From the NCBI RefSeq assembly GCF_000344175.1, contig NZ_ALWW01000031.1, positions 1-35,513 of the forward strand: a stretch of 35,513 bases of DNA, in the 5' to 3' direction. This DNA comes from Listeria fleischmannii subsp. fleischmannii LU2006-1. GTDB taxonomy: Bacteria > Bacillota > Bacilli > Lactobacillales > Listeriaceae. The notes beneath the pieces were generated by a model. It searched no databases. It was not told the DNA's origin and worked only from the letters and a program-made list of their open reading frames with translations. The translations under genes were made by a program, and so were the position numbers. This document shows positions 17,481 to 24,279 of the stretch, piece by piece (position 1 is the stretch's first letter; each line of letters starts with the position of its first letter).

Positions 17481-18119
17481 ATGAAAACAGAAGTATGGAA
17501 TAATCATGAAATACGATTTGTCAGTAAAGAAGGTGAGTGGTGGGCTGTTGCGAAAGATGTGGCAGATGCATTGGGATATAAGAAGCCTGAAAATGCTGTT
17601 TCATCACATGTATCTAGTATAGACAAAACCACTACCTTAATTCAGGGGACTGGTTCAAATTATAAGTCTAAAGCCATTTTAATTAGTGAATTCGGGATTT
17701 ATGACTTGGTGTTTAGCTCTAAAATGAAAAAGGCAAAAGAGTTCAAGCGCTGGGTCTTCGAAATCATCAAACAACTACGTCAGTCATCAGGTTTTGAAGG
17801 GTTCGAAATTTTCCGCATGTTAGACAAAGAGCATCAAAAAGAAATGATGCACCAGTTGAAACAGGGATTAAAAGAACCTGTACGTAGGGACTTTATTAAA
17901 GCAAATACGATTGCTAATAAGTCAGTATCTACCAAATATGGTCATTCTAAATGGTGAAAAAAGCAAGATATGACTCCACAGATGCTAGAAGACAGACAAG
18001 AACTTTTGGATAGTGCGGTTGAATTGATGACATTTAAAGATAAATTTGGTTTGAATTTATCAGTAAGTAAAGAGGTTTATCGTTTGGCTAATAAAGAAGA
18101 AAATAAACAGTTAGCATAA
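17481..18119 (+). CDS. BRO-N domain antirepressor, interrupted by an in-frame TGA
   Basis: The N-terminal BRO domain (about residues 1-100) is clear: WNNHEIRFVSKEGEWWAVAKDVADALGY, here quoted in parts as EGEWWAVAKDVADALGY, then AILISEFGIYDLVFSSKMKKA and FKRWVFEII. Such proteins act as antirepressors or early regulators. The frame stops at TGA 17955-17957 after KYGHSKW, but the same frame stays open for 53 more codons (QDMTPQMLEDRQELLDSAVE...), which fits the family's C-terminus. An expected K-M-V-K-K would arise if the A3 at 17949-17951 had one more A and the A6 at 17957-17962 one fewer, that is, two compensating homopolymer changes. It is first in the rightward early transcript. Confidence 0.8.
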
Positions 18120-18168
18120 TGTCAACACTTTCTATCATTTTTGCTTACATAATATGGGGAAGGGAGGA
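18119..18168 (+). repeat. Leader repeat, copy 2
   Basis: Nearly identical to 17426-17472 with a few substitutions and inserted Gs near the ribosome binding site. It starts within the last bases of the BRO reading frame and ends in GGGAGG for the next gene. Confidence 0.85.
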
Positions 18169-18175
18169 ATTGAAA

Positions 18176-18421
18176 ATGGAAATGATTTTAGAAGAAGTTA
18201 AAAAATACGAAGTGTGCAAAATGAATTTATTGGCATATAGGATTCAAATTATCGGTATGCTTTCTATTCGAATAATCGAAGAAACAAAAAAAACAAGCAT
18301 AAGTAATGCCAGAAAATACTTTAAGAGATTTTGTGAAAAATACCCGTTCTTACAAGAATTTGAAAAAGAAGTATTAGCGAATTTCGAAGAGTATATTTCT
18401 AATAAAAAAATAGCCGAATGA
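18176..18421 (+). CDS. Small early phage protein, unknown function
   Basis: 81 residues, mostly helical and lysine/glutamate-rich (MEMILEEVKKYE ... FEEYISNKKIAE), with no motif I recognise. ATG 18176 is chosen because GGGAGGAATTGAAA precedes it; the longer frame from 18119 translates the leader repeat. It shares that leader with the BRO gene, so both may be regulated or were shuffled together. It ends in a hairpin shared with the convergent DUF4145 gene. Confidence 0.7.
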   Translation: MEMILEEVKKYEVCKMNLLAYRIQIIGMLSIRIIEETKKTSISNARKYFKRFCEKYPFLQEFEKEVLANFEEYISNKKIAE

Positions 18422-18432
18422 TTCGACTATTT
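18408..18432. terminator. Bidirectional terminator between the small early gene and the DUF4145 gene
   Basis: AAATAGCCGAA (18408-18418) pairs with TTCGACTATTT (18422-18432) with one mismatch over loop TGA, which is the stop codon of the left gene. A- and T-rich flanks lie on both sides. Confidence 0.65.
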
Positions 18433-19080
18433 CTTATTTCGACTAACAGGGGGGTTTTTGAGCATTAATTTAGTATTGATTATCTGTACGAAAATATTTA
18501 AATAGGCTTTTAAAATGCTTAAATCAAATTCTTCTTCTTGCCTCCAGTGGGCGTAGTCATTTCCAAGAATGCGTACAACATCGGCAGCTGTTTGTACAGA
18601 AGTATCTTCTTTAAAGAATTTACTGATTGCGTTGTTTAAATTAATCTTTGCTATTTCTTCATACTCTGCAAGATTAAAATCAAATGCATAATCCTTCAAT
18701 AAAATTTCTAAACATGCCCGATAGCCTACACCAGCTAAATCTACAGCATTATTATTTTCTGCAAACTCTGCATCTCGGTACATTTTTGCGAATCTTGGAG
18801 AAAAGCTGACTACTTGTTCTGGTAAATCAGATGGTTGATTACTTGGGAAAATAGCTTTACAAATTCCAATATCTTTTTCTATATCTTGTAATGAAAAATG
18901 GTACGCGTTACAAGACGTACACAAGTGAGAAAAGAAAGCGATTTTTTGAGCGGAAGCTACCCCCTTAGTAACAGGATTGTTAGACACACCGCAATTTGGA
19001 CAGAGGGTAGGGATATGAACTTTTTTTCGATCGAGTACTGTTTTGGTACTAGGCTCTGCAATTTTAATTTTAAATTCCAT
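18427..19080 (-). CDS. DUF4145-type protein with N-terminal zinc ribbon
   Basis: 217 residues. The N-terminus has two CxxC knuckles (LCPNCGVSN and LCTSCNAYHF, about residues 25-75), likely a zinc ribbon. The C-terminal half fits the DUF4145 fold: AVDLAGVGYRACLEILLKDYAF, NAISKFFKED, and VRILGNDYAHWRQEE, here given as short stretches. DUF4145 is found alone and attached to restriction-enzyme subunits and other defence proteins, so an accessory or anti-phage role is possible but unproven. It is read against the early operon with its own GGAGGTG site before ATG 19080, which suggests independent, lysogenic expression. Confidence 0.7.
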   Translation of the reverse strand: MEFKIKIAEPSTKTVLDRKKVHIPTLCPNCGVSNNPVTKGVASAQKIAFFSHLCTSCNAYHFSLQDIEKDIGICKAIFPSNQPSDLPEQVVSFSPRFAKMYRDAEFAENNNAVDLAGVGYRACLEILLKDYAFDFNLAEYEEIAKINLNNAISKFFKEDTSVQTAADVVRILGNDYAHWRQEEEFDLSILKAYLNIFVQIINTKLMLKNPPVSRNKK

Positions 19081-19136
19081 TATGTAATTTTCACCTCCAT
19101 TCACTGAAAATTATACCATAGGAAGGAAGTAAAAAA

Positions 19137-19883
19137 ATGAATGAATTAGTTATTATGAAAAATCAAGAAGCGGTCACAAGTAGTTTAAATGTGGCAGAAG
19201 GGTTTGAGAAGCAACATGCACATGTTATGCGGGATATTCAAATGTTGAAGGGAGATGTCTCCAATTTTGGAGAGATGTTTATGGAAGCAACCGAACCTGA
19301 TACGTACGGGAGAGAACGGAAAGTAATTTACATGAACCGAGACGGATTCACCTTACTTGCGATGGGGTTCACAGGTAAAAAAGCGCTTCAATTTAAGCTT
19401 AAATATATCGAAGCTTTTAATAAAATGGAACATCAAATCAAACAAAATGATTTCCAAATTCCACAAACACGTGCAGAAGCTTTGCGATTAGCGGCGGATT
19501 TAGAAGAGGAAAATCAACTTTTAAAAATCAAAAATACGGAGATGCAACCTAAAGCGCTTTTTGCAGATGCAGTAAAAGGGAGCCATACTTCTATTTTAGT
19601 AGGAGAGTTAGCCAAACTGATTAATCAAAATGGGGTAGAAATTGGACAAAATCGTTTGTTTAAATGGTTGAGAAAGAATGGTTACTTGATTGCGAAAAAA
19701 AGTGAAAGCTACAACATGCCAACTCAAAAGTCAATGGATCTCGAGATTATGGAAATCAAAGAGCGTTCTATTGTAAATGGAGATGAAAGTACGCGTATTA
19801 CGAGGACACCTAAAGTTACAGGTAAAGGTCAAATATATTTTATTAATAAGTTTATTTCAGAATCACAACTTGTATTAGTTTAA
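19137..19883 (+). CDS. Phage antirepressor: Rha domain plus KilA-C (ANT) domain
   Basis: 248 residues. The N-terminal Rha/pRha domain (about 1-105: VTSSLNVAEGFEKQHAHVMRD, quoted here as EGFEKQHAHVMRD, then YMNRDGFTLLAMGFTG and KLKYIEAFNKME), a linker with a short coiled coil (AADLEEENQLLKIK), and a C-terminal antirepressor domain (about 135-248: FADAVKGSHTSILVGELA, RLFKWLRKNGYL, TPKVTGKGQIYFINKF). Proteins of this composition antagonise the CI repressor or modulate host functions during lysis. Start ATG follows AGGAAGGAAGT. It is the second antirepressor-type gene in 2 kb. Confidence 0.92.
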   Translation: MNELVIMKNQEAVTSSLNVAEGFEKQHAHVMRDIQMLKGDVSNFGEMFMEATEPDTYGRERKVIYMNRDGFTLLAMGFTGKKALQFKLKYIEAFNKMEHQIKQNDFQIPQTRAEALRLAADLEEENQLLKIKNTEMQPKALFADAVKGSHTSILVGELAKLINQNGVEIGQNRLFKWLRKNGYLIAKKSESYNMPTQKSMDLEIMEIKERSIVNGDESTRITRTPKVTGKGQIYFINKFISESQLVLV

Positions 19884-19903
19884 AAAAGAAAGGACTGAAA
19901 ACA

Positions 19904-20095
19904 GTGAGTAACATCGAAAACGGACGAAATCTTATTAAAGATTTCATGAAAGAAAATCAAGTATCTGTTCACGATTTAGCCAGTGCTTATGGCAAAAGCC
20001 GTGTGTGGGTGCAACAATCGCTGGACGGACATAACACCGGAAAGGCGGTCAATTTATTCATCTTAGAAGTCATTCGCGATTATAAAATTAGATAG
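19904..20095 (+). CDS. Small HTH-like phage protein
   Basis: 63 residues starting with GTG after AAGAAAGGACTGAAAACA. The segment VSVHDLASAYGKSRVWVQQSL looks like a helix-turn-helix (quoted here as HDLASAYGKSRVWVQ), and the tail VIRDYKIR is basic. Probably a small DNA-binding regulator of the early region. Family not identified with certainty. Confidence 0.7.
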   Translation: MSNIENGRNLIKDFMKENQVSVHDLASAYGKSRVWVQQSLDGHNTGKAVNLFILEVIRDYKIR

Positions 20096-20107
20096 GAGGT
20101 GGTTAAT

Positions 20108-20350
20108 ATGGCAAGACCAAGAAAAATGAAACAACCACAAGAAAATAAAGTGTATGGTGTTTGGAACATGGAAAAATTTTCGGCAGCTAGCCCAAGGAGT
20201 AAATCTTGGTGGTATGACAATATAAATAGCTTTCCAGAAGTGAAGGATTTTAGCAACTGGGAGGATAAAGAAGATCACGAACCATGGGCATTTGACGCGG
20301 CGAAAGCGAATGAATGGTTGCTTAAGAAATTCGTTCGTAAGAAGGTCTAA
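20108..20350 (+). CDS. Small phage protein, DUF771/excisionase-like
   Basis: 80 residues. Tryptophan-rich layout (KSWWYDNI ... FPEVKDFSNW ... HEPWAFDAAKANEWLLKKF) resembles the winged-helix excisionase-like DUF771 phage family, where the last part, W-x-F-x-x-x-x-A-x-x-W-L, is typical. ATG 20108 follows an ideal AGGAGGTGG. It could be the phage's excisionase, which is otherwise not obvious in this region. Assignment by pattern only. Confidence 0.6.
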   Translation: MARPRKMKQPQENKVYGVWNMEKFSAASPRSKSWWYDNINSFPEVKDFSNWEDKEDHEPWAFDAAKANEWLLKKFVRKKV

Positions 20351-20352
20351 CC

Positions 20353-20466
20353 GTGGACATCATCTTAGTTGGTATGTACAGAAACTATACAATAGAAATA
20401 ATTCCCAAATATCAAGCGCAACCTATAGATATATCAAAAGTAAAAGCAATTAAACTTCTCTTTTGA
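20353..20466 (+). CDS. Possible 37-residue phage peptide
   Basis: GTG start two bases after the previous stop, weak GAAGG site, reading VDIILVGMYRNYTIEI and ending KAIKLLF at 20466. No family recognised. It overlaps the end of the convergent YozE-like gene by 17 bases. Coding status is uncertain. Confidence 0.3.
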   Translation: MDIILVGMYRNYTIEIIPKYQAQPIDISKVKAIKLLF

Positions 20467-20659
20467 AATAGTCTAGAGCTTTAGAAATAGCCATCTCAAA
20501 ACCATCTGCTTTTCCATAGATTCTAGAAAAGTACTCTTGTATAACATCTGGGTCAGTAGCTTCTGTTGGGAAATTATCATCTAAATAAATATCTCGGGCT
20601 AAATCTCCAAGGGGACTTTGTTCACCGCGATATCTAGCAATAAAATCGAAAAAAGTCAT
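20450..20659 (-). CDS. YozE-family SAM-like protein
   Basis: 69 residues: MTFFDFIARYRG, then LARDIYLDDNFPTEATDP and IQEYFSRIY. This matches the short YozE/UPF0346 helical-bundle family (sterile-alpha-motif-like), whose members are chromosomal in Bacillus and also carried by phages; the function is unknown. Start ATG 20659 follows GGAGGTGAGATTA. Like the DUF4145 gene it runs against the early operon and may be expressed in the lysogen. Confidence 0.75.
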   Translation of the reverse strand: MTFFDFIARYRGEQSPLGDLARDIYLDDNFPTEATDPDVIQEYFSRIYGKADGFEMAISKALDYFKREV

Positions 20660-20711
20660 TAATCTCACCTCCAATCGACATAATTAAATCAAAAGTAAGG
20701 AGTTAAATAAA

Positions 20712-20798
20712 ATGAATCAAGAAACAGAAAACCCTATGGTTGTTGATGAGTATTGGGATGACGGGTTTAGACATTATATTTATAAGGAGTGTAAATAA
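20712..20798 (+). CDS. Possible 28-residue phage peptide
   Basis: ATG after AAGGAGTTAAATAAA, reading MNQETENPMVVDEYWDDG and ending YIYKECK. The good ribosome binding site, acidic composition, and coupling with the next gene (whose ribosome binding site lies in its last codons) favour a real small gene. No family recognised. Confidence 0.5.
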   Translation: MNQETENPMVVDEYWDDGFRHYIYKECK

Positions 20799-20799
20799 A

Positions 20800-21051
20800 T
20801 TGGAAAATAAAATCGGAATATTGCGACAAAATATAGCAATGTGTTGTAAAACTGTACGAGAATTCGATAATGAAAAAGCGGCTTATTATGCTTCAAAAGC
20901 AAACGAAATACAAACCATTAAAGGCTTGCAAAATATATTAACCGATGCGGAAATGTATATTTTAGATCACAAAATTAAAACAGCGAAGCATCCTGCTTTG
21001 CGTAATGGTTCAGAAGGCAGTTATTATTCACAGACTGTTAGACCGTATTAA
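20800..21051 (+). CDS. Small phage protein, unknown
   Basis: 83 residues starting with TTG after AAGGAGTGTAAATAAA. Helical, with cysteines (LRQNIAMCCKTVREF) and no recognised motif. A longer frame from 20740 is out of step with ribosome binding sites and overlaps the preceding peptide. It overlaps no neighbour after the downstream start is corrected. Confidence 0.6.
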   Translation: MENKIGILRQNIAMCCKTVREFDNEKAAYYASKANEIQTIKGLQNILTDAEMYILDHKIKTAKHPALRNGSEGSYYSQTVRPY

Positions 21052-21070
21052 TCAGAAAGAGGGCGAGTTT

Positions 21071-21643
21071 ATGGTGATGCGAGAAAAAACGAAAAATAAT
21101 TTCATTGGGTTTGATGGCCCAACTCCAGCCTATATGATTCTTTGGGAAACGGTTGAGAGGCAAACTAAAACCATGTGCTATACCAGTACGGAAGTAGACG
21201 AACAAATCCAGTTACATGCTGATAAATATGCAACTTACGAGGTGATAAAAGTGATTGACATTCAAGAATTGCAACGCAAGCGAAAAAAACGACGAGATGA
21301 GGAACGGGACTTGTTAGATAGCATTGAGCGAAAAAAAGGGCAATATTGCACGTACGAAAAACAAAAGCTTCACCAGCTGTTCCGAGAAGGAGATGAAGAA
21401 CATGCGCTGTATGTACGTTATCAAATCGCGCGTCGTACTGTTCCTAACCCAGATACCCTGATTTCCCCGGCACAAGTAGCATTATTACGAAATCAAGGTT
21501 TACCTTTTCCGTTTATTGCGAGCTATTTAGGTGTGCATCCACAGCTTGTACGGAAGCAAAAATCAGAAGCTGAGTATAAAAAGATGTATCGAGTACGTGA
21601 ATACAATAAGAACCGTAAAGAACTGGAACTACTAGGTGGGTAA
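21071..21643 (+). CDS. Phage protein with C-terminal HTH-like segment, unknown
   Basis: About 190 residues. The N-terminus is FIGFDGPTPAYMILWETVE. The middle is a strongly basic helix (LQRKRKKRRDEERDLL), and the C-terminal part SPAQVALLRNQGLPFPFIASYLG, quoted in part as LPFPFIASYLGVHPQLVRKQ, resembles a helix-turn-helix. A DNA-binding function is plausible. ATG 21071 follows GAGGGCGAG. I do not know the family. Confidence 0.65.
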   Translation: MVMREKTKNNFIGFDGPTPAYMILWETVERQTKTMCYTSTEVDEQIQLHADKYATYEVIKVIDIQELQRKRKKRRDEERDLLDSIERKKGQYCTYEKQKLHQLFREGDEEHALYVRYQIARRTVPNPDTLISPAQVALLRNQGLPFPFIASYLGVHPQLVRKQKSEAEYKKMYRVREYNKNRKELELLGG

Positions 21644-21667
21644 GAGAATCAATCAGGGGGAGGGATC

Positions 21668-21895
21668 ATGATGAAATATTAAGTGCATTGGAAACATCAT
21701 CAAACGGATGAACATAGAATCCATGGAACTTACAACAGCTTAGACGAGGCTATGGAATCCATTTATGAATGGTGGGAGTTGAACGAGTTTGATCCGCCTT
21801 ACATCAGACACTGGACGATCGACGGTAAGACGACGATAGATTACGGACATCACCATATATTCTATTATATTTATGAACAGGAGGAATCGAATTGA
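21668..21895 (+). CDS. Small phage protein, stop codon at codon 5
   Basis: A strong ribosome binding site GGGGGAGGG precedes ATG-ATG-AAA-TAT-TAA, then the same frame continues from GTG 21683 as HWKHHQTDEHRIHGTY ... HHIFYYIYEQEESN. If TAA were AAA the product would begin M-M-K-Y-K-V-H-W. Either the gene carries a nonsense change or translation begins at GTG 21683 with poor spacing. About 70 residues, aromatic- and acid-rich, unknown function. Its stop overlaps the next start. Confidence 0.55.
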
Positions 21896-22089
21896 AGACA
21901 GGAACCGATTTATACCAACAAACCATTTTAAACCTAACAACCAATAAAACTACTCGTGTAGGTCATGATTTTCGTAACGTTATTTTGAATAATGAAAATG
22001 ATTTACGCACATTAGCAATGAAGGCGAATCAATTTTCGGATTATTTGTGGGGGCAGTTAAACGAACTGGAGGTGTTACATCATGATTAA
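21892..22089 (+). CDS. Small phage protein, unknown
   Basis: 65 residues from TTG 21892, overlapping the previous stop as ATTGA, with AGGAGGA upstream. It reads GTDLYQQTILNLTTNKTTRV and ends LNELEVLHHD. It overlaps the next gene by eight bases. No family recognised. Confidence 0.6.
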   Translation: MKTGTDLYQQTILNLTTNKTTRVGHDFRNVILNNENDLRTLAMKANQFSDYLWGQLNELEVLHHD

Positions 22090-22483
22090 ATGCGGTGATC
22101 AAGTTGAAATTCAAGACCGAACTGGTGTAGAAGAATTTTGTATAGATGGTGAAATATATCAAGTATTAGCAAAAGATGATGCGACACTTACTTTAACTTT
22201 ACAAGATATCGATGGATTTTCAAAATTCATCATTCCGGAAGTACAAGTAAAATTACATGAAAAAACATTAAGTGATTCAGATATATTACAAATTATTCAC
22301 CGAACGGATAAAGTCTGGTTCTACAAACACGGATGTACGATAGAGGAAGCTTACGATTTGGCAAGAGAGATTGCTGTTCCTCAATTTGTGAAAAAGGGAA
22401 ATGCTGCATGGTTCAATGCCGAAAATGGAAATATATCTATTTCAACCTTTTTGAAAGAAGGTGAAGACAGTGAAACTACATGA
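22082..22483 (+). CDS. Phage protein, unknown
   Basis: 133 residues, beta-rich start (GDQVEIQDRTGVEEF, CIDGEIYQVLAKDD) that could be an SH3/OB-like small barrel, then a helical part and an ending FLKEGEDSETT. Tight overlaps with both neighbours show it belongs to the early operon. The GGAGG site lies inside the previous gene. Function unknown. Confidence 0.65.
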   Translation: MIKCGDQVEIQDRTGVEEFCIDGEIYQVLAKDDATLTLTLQDIDGFSKFIIPEVQVKLHEKTLSDSDILQIIHRTDKVWFYKHGCTIEEAYDLAREIAVPQFVKKGNAAWFNAENGNISISTFLKEGEDSETT

Positions 22484-22947
22484 AATGAGTGCTCAATACG
22501 AACAGTTATATCAGATAGCTGATTCTATTGAAGAAAAAGTTTTTGAAGACACGTTGCAAGCGATAGAAGAACCACTACGAGAAAAAGCAATCAATATCGC
22601 AAAGTTAATTTTGACATGGGATGATGATATTTCCACACTGGATAATGAGATTAAACGTCTTAAAGCATTAAAAAAAATCAATTGAAACAAGACAAAATCA
22701 AACAAGAGAATATTTATTATTTTCCTTAAACAAAGCAGGTATAAAGAAAGTAAATGACGTTAAATACCCTCTAACAATTCGGAATAATACAAAAATTAAT
22801 GTATATGATTTCAGTCGATTACCAGATAGATTTATACGATACAAACCCGGTGAACCTGATAAAATCGCAATCAAAAAAGCGATTAACGAAAAAGAAACCG
22901 TGCCAGGTGCTGAAAGCATTGATACGCAAACTATTAAGATAGGGTGA
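22470..22947 (+). CDS. Siphovirus Gp157-like protein, frameshifted
   Basis: Starts at GTG 22470 (VKLHEMSAQYEQLYQIADSI) after AAGGTGAAGACA. Helical N-terminal half with KAINIAKLILTWDDDI is typical of the Gp157 family (linked to phage resistance in Streptococcus phage Sfi; usually beside recombination genes). The frame is lost at the A8 run 22670-22677. With one A fewer it continues IETRQNQTREYL, then AGIKKVNDVKYPLTIRNN, LPDRFIRYKPGEPDK, ending IDTQTIKIG at 22947. The joined length is about 158 residues, normal for the family. The end overlaps the next gene's ribosome binding site. Confidence 0.85.
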
Positions 22948-22952
22948 TGAGA

Positions 22953-23636
22953 ATGAAATTTATTAAATCAGAAGAAATGAAACGAAGTGAGAATTGGAAA
23001 ATGCTTCTATATGCAAAGCCTGGTGCAGGTAAGACATCCACAGTTCAGTACCTAGAAGGAAAAACATTAATTTTAGATTGTGATGGCACATCAACCGTCT
23101 TAAGTGGTTTTCCAAATATTACAATTACCGTTTTAGATCCAAAAAATCCTGTTCAAAATATGGTTGATTTTTATGGGTATGCAAAAACTCATAGTGAAGA
23201 ATATCAAAACATCGTCATCGATAACTTAAGCCACTACCAAAAGTTATGGCTCATGTTCCATGGTCGTGAAACAAAATCAGGTCAACCAGAGCTTCAACAT
23301 TATGGGAAATTTGATACACATTTAATTGATATGATTTCCATTTTTAATAACATTCCAAACATAAACATGATTTACACAGCATGGGAGAACACACGACAAA
23401 TTACATTAGAAAATGGACAGATTTATAACCAATTTTTACCGGATATTCGAGATAAAGTTGTGAATCATATAATGGGAATTATACCGCTTGTTGGTAGATT
23501 AGTTCGAAATGCAGAATCTGGCGCAAGAGGATACTTGCTAGCTGAAAGTAATGGAACATTTGCAAAAAACCAGTTAGACAATCGTGAATCGTGTTTACAG
23601 GAAGAATTATTCAAAATCGGTGATGTGGATGGCTAA
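22953..23636 (+). CDS. Sak4-like phage AAA ATPase (recombinase-type)
   Basis: 227 residues. Walker A YAKPGAGKTST (about residues 21-31), Walker B NIVIDNLSHYQK, and a downstream AWENTRQ segment match the RecA-core, single-domain phage ATPases (AAA_24 or Sak4-like) that promote single-strand annealing recombination. Its partners, Gp157-like before and helicase, DUF669 and primase after, are the usual set. ATG 22953 is preceded by AGGGTGA. Its last residues overlap the HNH gene start; see the finding on the insertion. The true C-terminus may have been altered by that insertion. Confidence 0.82.
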   Translation: MKFIKSEEMKRSENWKMLLYAKPGAGKTSTVQYLEGKTLILDCDGTSTVLSGFPNITITVLDPKNPVQNMVDFYGYAKTHSEEYQNIVIDNLSHYQKLWLMFHGRETKSGQPELQHYGKFDTHLIDMISIFNNIPNINMIYTAWENTRQITLENGQIYNQFLPDIRDKVVNHIMGIIPLVGRLVRNAESGARGYLLAESNGTFAKNQLDNRESCLQEELFKIGDVDG

Positions 23637-24279
23637 TATTAGAGATTTAACAGGGCTGCGATTTGATAGATTGGAAGTGTTGTGCCTTGCTAGTCAAGAT
23701 AAGTATTACAATCTATATTGGCTGTGCAAATGTGACTGTGGGACTGAAAAAGTAATTGGAGGCTCTGGTTTGAAATCTGGAGCAACAAAAAGTTGTGGAT
23801 GCTTGAATAAGGAATTATCTAGAAAAAGAAAAGTTAATTTAACTCATGGATATTCTAACAAAGAGAGACTTTATTGGACATGGAAGGGGATGAAAGCTAG
23901 ATGCTACAACACAAACAATACGAGGTATCAACACTACGGAGGTAAAGGGGTCATTGTATGTGATGCTTGGAGATATGATTATCAGAATTTTAGAAGATGG
24001 GCGTTGGACAATTATTATGAAGACGACTTAACAATTGATCGAATTGATAATAATGGAGATTACTGCCCTGAAAATTGCAGGTGGGCAACTAGTAAAGAAC
24101 AAGCTAATAATCAATCGAGAAACAGAATATTGAAATATAAAGATAAAACAATGACGATGTCACAATGGGCTGATTATTTAGATATAACATACGGAACAAT
24201 GAATAGTAGGATACAAAGAAAATGGAGCATGGAGCGGATTGTAAATACACCAATAAGGAAACGCTTAGTTGTCAATTAA
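23629..24279 (+). CDS. HNH homing-type endonuclease
   Basis: 216 residues. Begins IRDLTGLRFDRLEVLCLA, with zinc knuckles KCDCGTEK and SCGCLNKE, the AP2-like/HNH-like core YHYGGKG-type segment (here HYGGKGVIVCDAWRYDYQNF), DRIDNNGDYCPENCRWAT and a C-terminal DNA-binding helix (TMSQWADYLDITYGTMNSRI). This is the freestanding, intron-less HNH type seen at scattered phage loci. It sits in a tight replication operon, overlapping the previous gene by 8 bases and the next by 11. Probably a selfish element that cuts phages lacking it. The frame is intact. Confidence 0.88.
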   Translation: MANIRDLTGLRFDRLEVLCLASQDKYYNLYWLCKCDCGTEKVIGGSGLKSGATKSCGCLNKELSRKRKVNLTHGYSNKERLYWTWKGMKARCYNTNNTRYQHYGGKGVIVCDAWRYDYQNFRRWALDNYYEDDLTIDRIDNNGDYCPENCRWATSKEQANNQSRNRILKYKDKTMTMSQWADYLDITYGTMNSRIQRKWSMERIVNTPIRKRLVVN

